DNA of 47,633 nucleotides, from positions 1 to 47,633 of the forward strand of contig NZ_VIRF01000048.1 in assembly GCF_008107685.1 (NCBI RefSeq), in the 5' to 3' direction. Below, piece by piece: positions 43,634-47,633 of the stretch. The number at the start of each line of letters is the position of its first letter. The first letter of the stretch is position 1. Source of the DNA: Novosphingobium sp. BW1. Lineage in GTDB: Bacteria; Pseudomonadota; Alphaproteobacteria; Sphingomonadales; Sphingomonadaceae. A program made the translations under genes and the position numbers. The notes beneath the pieces are model-generated. The model did not search any database and was not told the origin of the DNA. It worked only from the letters and a program-made list of their open reading frames with translations.

Positions 43634-43734
43634 GCATTTTCGAGGCAGATGGGATCATCTTCTGGCTCAGAAAATGCGTCAAGCCAATGATGTAGAGCAA
43701 TTGAGCCGATGCAATCGGATCGGAAACCGCTCTA
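43634..43734. repeat. Bipartite palindromic intergenic repeat
   Basis: GCATTTTC (43634-43641) is mirrored by GAAAATGC (43670-43677), and TAGAGC (43693-43698) by GCTCTA (43729-43734), with a further small palindrome (CCGAT/ATCGG) inside the second half. I recognise this arrangement from repeats scattered in intergenic regions of alphaproteobacteria. The final CTA, on the minus strand TAG, serves as the hspQ stop codon, so the element abuts or forms the gene end. Confidence 0.6.
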
Positions 43735-44112
43735 ATGCGCGAGGCTGCGGCGAAGCTGGTAGCGGCCGTTGCGGTAGTCTTCGAAGATCTGCGCGAGCGA
43801 GGGGTGGTCGACAGGACCGCCTTCGTCGTCGGCCATCAGGTTCTGCTGGCTGACGTAGGCAACATAGCTCGAATCGTCGGCCTCGGCCAGGAGGTGGTAG
43901 AAGGGCTGCTCGCGGCGGGGACGGATTTCGACCGGGATCGACTCGTACCATTCCTCGCTGTTGGCGAAGACAGGGTCGATGTCGAAGACGACGCCGCGGA
44001 AGTCGTGATCGCGGTGGCGCACGATGTCGCCGATGGCAAAACGGGCACGCATCTGGCGCGGCGCATCGATCACGCGTCCGGCCTGAGGCGAGAAAAAGGA
44101 CGCTCTGTTCAT
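43732..44112 (-). CDS. hspQ: Heat-shock protein HspQ (YccV family)
   Basis: A 126-residue HspQ, known as hemimethylated-DNA-binding protein YccV and as an enhancer of Lon proteolysis. Diagnostic sequence is FAIGDIVRHRDHDFRGVVFD, SEEWYESIP, REQPFYHLLAEADDSSYVAY and VSQQNLMAD. ATG 44112 gives a normal length; the frame continues across the neighbouring tRNA and is artefactual there. Its stop lies in an intergenic repeat. Confidence 0.93.
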   Translation of the reverse strand: MNRASFFSPQAGRVIDAPRQMRARFAIGDIVRHRDHDFRGVVFDIDPVFANSEEWYESIPVEIRPRREQPFYHLLAEADDSSYVAYVSQQNLMADDEGGPVDHPSLAQIFEDYRNGRYQLRRSLAH

Positions 44113-44266
44113 GTGTGCAATATAGGCCCCACGAGGGGGGCGGACAAGCAAGCTGAAAAAATGTTTCCCCGTTTGTCGTTTAGGGGCTTGGCAAGCTCCC
44201 AAAGTTGGATTAGTGGCGCGCTTCTTACTGACCTCGCAGGCATATCCTGCAGATGGCACTTCGAGC

Positions 44267-44356
<90 letters not shown>

Positions 44357-44501
44357 CTTACTCTTCCAGACACATCCAGAGCGATCCATAGAAAGCCAAG
44401 GAATTCCAAGGCTTACCAAGTGATTCGCGTCCTGCCGCATCCAGCCCGATCCATCGGTGTCCGATTGGTCATGTGGGATAAAATGTGGGAAGGTTTTGGT
44501 C

Positions 44502-45689
44502 ATGGGAAAGCTGTCCGCAACGAGTGTGAAGGCTGCCACGCGGCCCGGTCGAATGGGCGACGGCGAAGGGTTGTACCTCGTGGTGCATCCCACCGGCTCC
44601 AAGAACTGGATATGCCGGGTCCAGAAGTACGGGATGCGACGAGACTTCGGTCTCGGCAGTGCTGCGAAAGTTTCGCTCGCCACCGCCAGGGACAAGGCGA
44701 GGGAAATCCGCAGTTGGGTAGAGATGGGGCTCGACCCCATCTTCGAGCGGCGCAAGGCCCAGGGCATTCCAACGTTCCGCGAGGCAGCAGCCAAGGTCAT
44801 TGCCGCCCACAGCAAGACTTGGCGCAATGCGAAGCATGCCGGGCAATGGTCGAGCACGCTCGAGGCCTATGTCTTCCCTCATATCGGCGACCGCCAGGTG
44901 AGCGAGATCACGGGCCCGATGATCCGAAACCTTCTTTCTGAAATCTGGCTCTCGAAACCCGAGACGGCGCGGCGGGTTCGCCAGCGGATCGGGGCGGTTC
45001 TCGATTGGGCCTACGCCTCGGGCTATCGCGAAACTGAGGCGCCTATGCGCGCGATCACGAAGGGGCTTCCCCGCCAGCCCAAGAAGGACGGGCATTTCGC
45101 TGCCATGCCTTACGATAAAGTGCCGACTTTCCTGCGGCGTCTGCGTGAGCGCGAATCGTTCAGCCGCCTTGCGCTCCAGTTTGCGATCCTGACGGCCGGA
45201 CGTTCTGGAGAGGTGCGCGAGGCGACTTGGGATGAGATCGATCTCGAAGCCAAGCTCTGGACCATCCCCAAGGATCGGATGAAGGCCCAGCGCGAGCATG
45301 TGGTACCGTTGGGCGAGGGCGCCTTGAAAATTCTGCGGCGATGCGAGGAATTGCGGCTGGGGGCGGCTACCTTGGTATTTCCCGGGGCCCGGCCGAAGTC
45401 CCCGCTGTCCGACATGACCCTTACTAAACTGCTTCGCGAGATGCGTGAGCCCTACACCGCGCACGGCTTTCGCTCCTCATTCCGCGACTGGGTCAGCGAG
45501 GAAACCCAGCATCCTGGCGATGTCGCGGAGGCAGCGCTTGCTCACGTCGTGAAGAGCAAGACCGAGGCGGCCTATCGCCGAGGCAATCTGCTGGAAAAGC
45601 GCCGGGCGATGATGGGCGACTGGGATGCTTTTTGCGGAGGATCGAACCCTAAGGCAGATGGGAAAGGTGTTTCAGAAAGCTCGCAATGA
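44502..45689 (+). CDS. Tyrosine integrase, P4-type prophage/island family
   Basis: A 395-residue site-specific recombinase. The N-terminal DUF4102-like DNA-binding region (KLSATSVKAATRPGRMGDGE, GLYLVVHPTGSKNWICRVQ) is typical of island integrases. The catalytic residues are in place: Arg234 (TAGRSGEVR), His321 and Arg324 (HGFRSSFRDW), His348 (ALAHVV) and Tyr358 (AAYRRG). ATG 44502 follows GGAAGG; the ATG-less extension to 44457 is unsupported. Lying downstream of tRNA-Ser in the same direction, it defines the near end of a genomic island. Confidence 0.94.
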   Translation: MGKLSATSVKAATRPGRMGDGEGLYLVVHPTGSKNWICRVQKYGMRRDFGLGSAAKVSLATARDKAREIRSWVEMGLDPIFERRKAQGIPTFREAAAKVIAAHSKTWRNAKHAGQWSSTLEAYVFPHIGDRQVSEITGPMIRNLLSEIWLSKPETARRVRQRIGAVLDWAYASGYRETEAPMRAITKGLPRQPKKDGHFAAMPYDKVPTFLRRLRERESFSRLALQFAILTAGRSGEVREATWDEIDLEAKLWTIPKDRMKAQREHVVPLGEGALKILRRCEELRLGAATLVFPGARPKSPLSDMTLTKLLREMREPYTAHGFRSSFRDWVSEETQHPGDVAEAALAHVVKSKTEAAYRRGNLLEKRRAMMGDWDAFCGGSNPKADGKGVSESSQ

Positions 45690-45714
45690 TCCTCGGCTCT
45701 GGGCTTCCTAATGC

Positions 45715-45757
45715 CGTCATATGTGATGGTTTATTCTATTTAACTCATCAAATATGA
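45715..45757. promoter_or_regulatory. Inverted repeat between int and hipA, HipB-operator-like
   Basis: TCATATGTGATG (within 45715-45729) and CATCAAATATGA (45746-45757) form an inverted repeat, 11 of 12 positions pairing. It lies between the convergent ends of the integrase and hipA genes. The arm CGTCATATGTGATG nearly matches CGTCATATATGATG upstream of hipB, so it may be an extra HipB site rather than, or as well as, a terminator. Confidence 0.45.
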
Positions 45758-45758
45758 A

Positions 45759-46991
45759 TTACAGGTTCAGTGCTAGTTCCATCTCGTCGTGAACGAACGC
45801 TGGCTCATATGATCTTGCCAGAGGTCCGGACACGCCGACCTCTCGAAGCGCGTTGCGCCATGAGCAGGACACTGTCTGTGCCAGCCCCTGAATGGTGTCG
45901 CGGGCTTCCTGCTCCCCGATTTCGAAGAACTCGCAGGCTTCCAGCGCAAGCGCCATTGAGCGATCATGCGCGCCGCCTTCCAGGATTGCCGTTTCCAGGT
46001 GCGGGTTGCGGTCGGGTGCAGGATTGACGTCGAACACCGGCGACAAGCGCCATTGCCCGCCGCCGACATACAGGAAGCCGTGGTTCTTCAGGTGGTCGTC
46101 CTTGTTGGACACAAGGATCGTGAACGTGAGGCGCCGGTAGAGTTCGCGAAAATCTTCTTTGGGCTGGGCCGAGTATTGCCGGATGGAATCGACGATCTCG
46201 GTATAGGAGCCCAGTTCCGTGCCGCTTTTGCCGAGCGCCGTGCGGGCTGAAATATAGGGAATTCGGTTCACGCCTCTGCGGTCGAACCGCTGGATCAGGG
46301 CGACAGGAAACGGCGTATCAGCCAACTCGAGACGCGTCGCGGGCGTACGGATGCCGCAGGCAGCAGCAAGGCGTAGCGTTGCCACTTCTACCCGTTCGAT
46401 CGGTTGCTGGTCGTGAACCGAAGTGAATTTTGCCAGCCACAGGTCGTCGCCATCCCTGACGTTGGCTTTGGGGCGGGCTCCGCCCGAGCCACCCGCGCCT
46501 GCGAGTGCTTGCATCGCTTCGGCGGATACTTCCTTGCCCTGTTCGTAGGTGCGCGCGATCGCCGTGATTGCTTCCAGATCGACGAGGCGAGGGACAGAAT
46601 CCTCTGCGTTGCCGCGGATGACCTGACCAGCTTCATCGAGAAAACGCATGGCTCCCTGACGGCAGGTGTCATCAGACAGCGTAAGATACTCGAACTCACT
46701 GAGGCCATTGCCGTAAGCACGTTCAAGCAACCGTCGTCCCCAGCTATCGGGCGCAGCGTCGGCAAACACGCCTGCCAATGCGTCGCGCGTGTTGGCGGAC
46801 TGCCCTGATCGGTGAAAAGGCCCGGCCTCTAGGGTGAAATCCGGCTCGATGGCAAAGGCGCGCGGATTTTCGATCCATGCCGGGTCATAGCTGAACGTCG
46901 AGAATTGGCGCGGGCCGGCATGGGTGAAGCGGAGTTGCCCGACCGGAATCAGGCTTTCCCCGAGCGCGACACGGGCACTGAAGTCGGTCAT
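45759..46991 (-). CDS. hipA: HipA-type toxin kinase
   Basis: A 410-residue HipA, a serine/threonine kinase toxin; the E. coli protein inactivates glutamyl-tRNA synthetase and causes persistence. Seen here: the HipA N-terminal domain (LPVG-type SLIPVGQLRFT), the glycine loop GSGGARPK at 168-175, the ATP-contact Lys188 in WLAKF, the catalytic SNKDDHLKNHG at 295-305 and the metal-binding Asp321 in LSPVFDVNPA. All kinase residues appear intact. Its ATG overlaps the hipB stop by one base (TGATG). The pair could stabilise the island. Confidence 0.93.
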   Translation of the reverse strand: MTDFSARVALGESLIPVGQLRFTHAGPRQFSTFSYDPAWIENPRAFAIEPDFTLEAGPFHRSGQSANTRDALAGVFADAAPDSWGRRLLERAYGNGLSEFEYLTLSDDTCRQGAMRFLDEAGQVIRGNAEDSVPRLVDLEAITAIARTYEQGKEVSAEAMQALAGAGGSGGARPKANVRDGDDLWLAKFTSVHDQQPIERVEVATLRLAAACGIRTPATRLELADTPFPVALIQRFDRRGVNRIPYISARTALGKSGTELGSYTEIVDSIRQYSAQPKEDFRELYRRLTFTILVSNKDDHLKNHGFLYVGGGQWRLSPVFDVNPAPDRNPHLETAILEGGAHDRSMALALEACEFFEIGEQEARDTIQGLAQTVSCSWRNALREVGVSGPLARSYEPAFVHDEMELALNL

Positions 46992-47368
46992 CAGAAGGCC
47001 GCCCCATCAGGGTCGATGATATCCTGTTGGCCTTCGCCTTTCCTGGATTGTGCCTTTTGCGATTTCAGACGGGCGGCGAAAGTGCGTCCTCGGCGTGGAC
47101 CGTGCTCGATCGCCAATGCCAGCCCGAGGTCATCCTTGCGCACGTCTATCAGGTCGGTAAGCCGCTCGATCAGCCCAAGCGCGACCAGAACCTCGGCGAG
47201 CGTGCCTATCGCGACGCCGCTATCACCTTTCTCAAGCCTGCTGATGGAACTGGGCGATGTACCTGCTCGTACCGCCAGATCGGCCACGGCAACCCCGCGC
47301 CGCAACCGGGCGGCGCGAATATCATTGCCGAGGCGTTCCAAGGCTTGCTTTGCTTTTGGGGATCCCAT
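46991..47368 (-). CDS. hipB: HipB-type antitoxin, XRE-family regulator
   Basis: About 125 residues with an N-terminal Cro/C1-type helix-turn-helix (RLRRGVAVADLAVRAGTSPS, SISRLEKGD, about 20-60) and a C-terminal extension of about 50 basic residues (GRTFAARLKSQKAQSRKGEG), longer than E. coli HipB (88). HipB binds HipA and represses its own operon. ATG 47368 is preferred to 47377, which lies inside a candidate operator arm; neither has a clear ribosome site. hipA follows with a one-base overlap. Confidence 0.88.
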   Translation of the reverse strand: MGSPKAKQALERLGNDIRAARLRRGVAVADLAVRAGTSPSSISRLEKGDSGVAIGTLAEVLVALGLIERLTDLIDVRKDDLGLALAIEHGPRRGRTFAARLKSQKAQSRKGEGQQDIIDPDGAAF

Positions 47369-47373
47369 CGCAT

Positions 47374-47430
47374 GCATCCAAATATGACGACAAAAATCAG
47401 TTATAACGTCATATATGATGCATTAAGTAA
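47374..47430 (-). promoter_or_regulatory. hipBA promoter region with candidate HipB operators
   Basis: CGTCATATATGATGC (47407-47421) contains the perfect palindrome TCATATATGA, and an inverted, slightly diverged copy, GCATCCAAATATGACG, lies at 47374-47389. Between them, read leftward, TATAAC (47405-47400) is a possible -10 box; a -35 is weak. Two such arms around the promoter suit cooperative binding by dimeric HipB-HipA. The region is strikingly AT-rich. Confidence 0.55.
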
Positions 47431-47506
47431 CCGCGCAAGGGAGGTGCGGCCTCGCTTGGCGATGCGCCATCGCACCGCTCCAAAGGGATTTGCGAAAACA
47501 GATCAC

Positions 47507-47633
47507 TGAACCGCGCCGGGATTGCCGGAGGCCATTCGTCTTAAATTATGCAGCCAATGGAACGTCGTCCAGCATGGCGTAGTAGCGCTGCTCGGCTTCG
47601 ACCGGAGGAATGTTTCCGATCGGCTCTAGCAGG
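47507..47633 (-). mobile_element. Edge of an IS3-family insertion sequence
   Basis: TGAACCGCGCCGGGATTGCCGGAGG, of which the first bases (from 47507) look like an IS3-family terminal inverted repeat, marks the boundary. Inside it, the end of the OrfB transposase reads leftward to a stop at 47546. The rest of the element is outside the window. Confidence 0.75.
47546..47633 (-). CDS. IS3-family transposase OrfB, C-terminal end (partial)
   Basis: The last 28 residues are visible, LLEPIGNIPPVEAEQRYYAM and then LDDVPLAA and the stop. The (R)LLEPIGNIPPxEAExxYY pattern is the usual C-terminus of IS3-family DDE transposases. The gene enters from the right edge, so its intactness cannot be judged. Confidence 0.85.
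   Translation of the reverse strand, partial: LLEPIGNIPPVEAEQRYYAMLDDVPLAA

Overview
The window is GC-rich alphaproteobacterial chromosome, most likely from a sphingomonad (Novosphingobium or a close relative). This rests on a GcrA cell-cycle regulator, a CrtZ-type carotenoid hydroxylase, a zeta-type (DUF1476) F1-ATPase inhibitor, BolA with a monothiol glutaredoxin, HspQ and the sphingomonad style of the psp locus. No species is claimed. About 50 genes are supported. Starts were chosen from ribosome-binding sites and family lengths, so many are shorter than the longest open frame.

Layout. 1-2310 is an insertion-sequence graveyard: a broken IS110-type transposase and the left end of an IS21 element with a truncated istA. 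2664-9099 is a glycerol module: glpD and glpR read leftward, while glpF, glpK and a FucP-like MFS transporter read rightward from a shared regulatory region with AAACGAAA repeats. 9159-16819 is mixed housekeeping: PilZ, Nudix, grxD/bolA, ATPase zeta inhibitor, leuD/small membrane protein/leuC, crtZ, an FNT channel, a DUF454 protein and sufE. 17132-19210 is glutamine-dependent nadE.

19262-23700 is an envelope-stress (phage-shock) locus. A PspF-type activator faces a sigma-54 promoter that drives a 68-aa membrane protein, pspA, pspC and five small membrane-anchored coiled-coil proteins. Most of these small proteins share a C-terminal IE(S/A)L(R) motif that PspC also carries. 23909-25817 is a poorly understood four-gene cassette: a LuxR-type HTH fused to a C-terminal membrane helix, a small helical protein, an integral membrane protein and a stand-alone RadC-type JAB domain.

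26221-32107 is the translation/transcription operon rimP-nusA-ylxR-infB. rbfA lies about 1.5 kb further on, separated from infB by DUF1697, Pmp3/YqaE and RcnB-like genes. 34177-44112 holds a DUF1963 protein, tdk, an M50 protease, a diguanylate cyclase, a cyclophilin, gcrA, an ABC-2 permease, a GGDEF-EAL protein and hspQ.

A tRNA-Ser(CGA) at 44267-44356 is followed directly by a tyrosine integrase, a hipBA toxin-antitoxin pair with candidate operators at both ends, and the edge of an IS3-family element. This is the tRNA-proximal end of a genomic island that continues past the right edge of the window.
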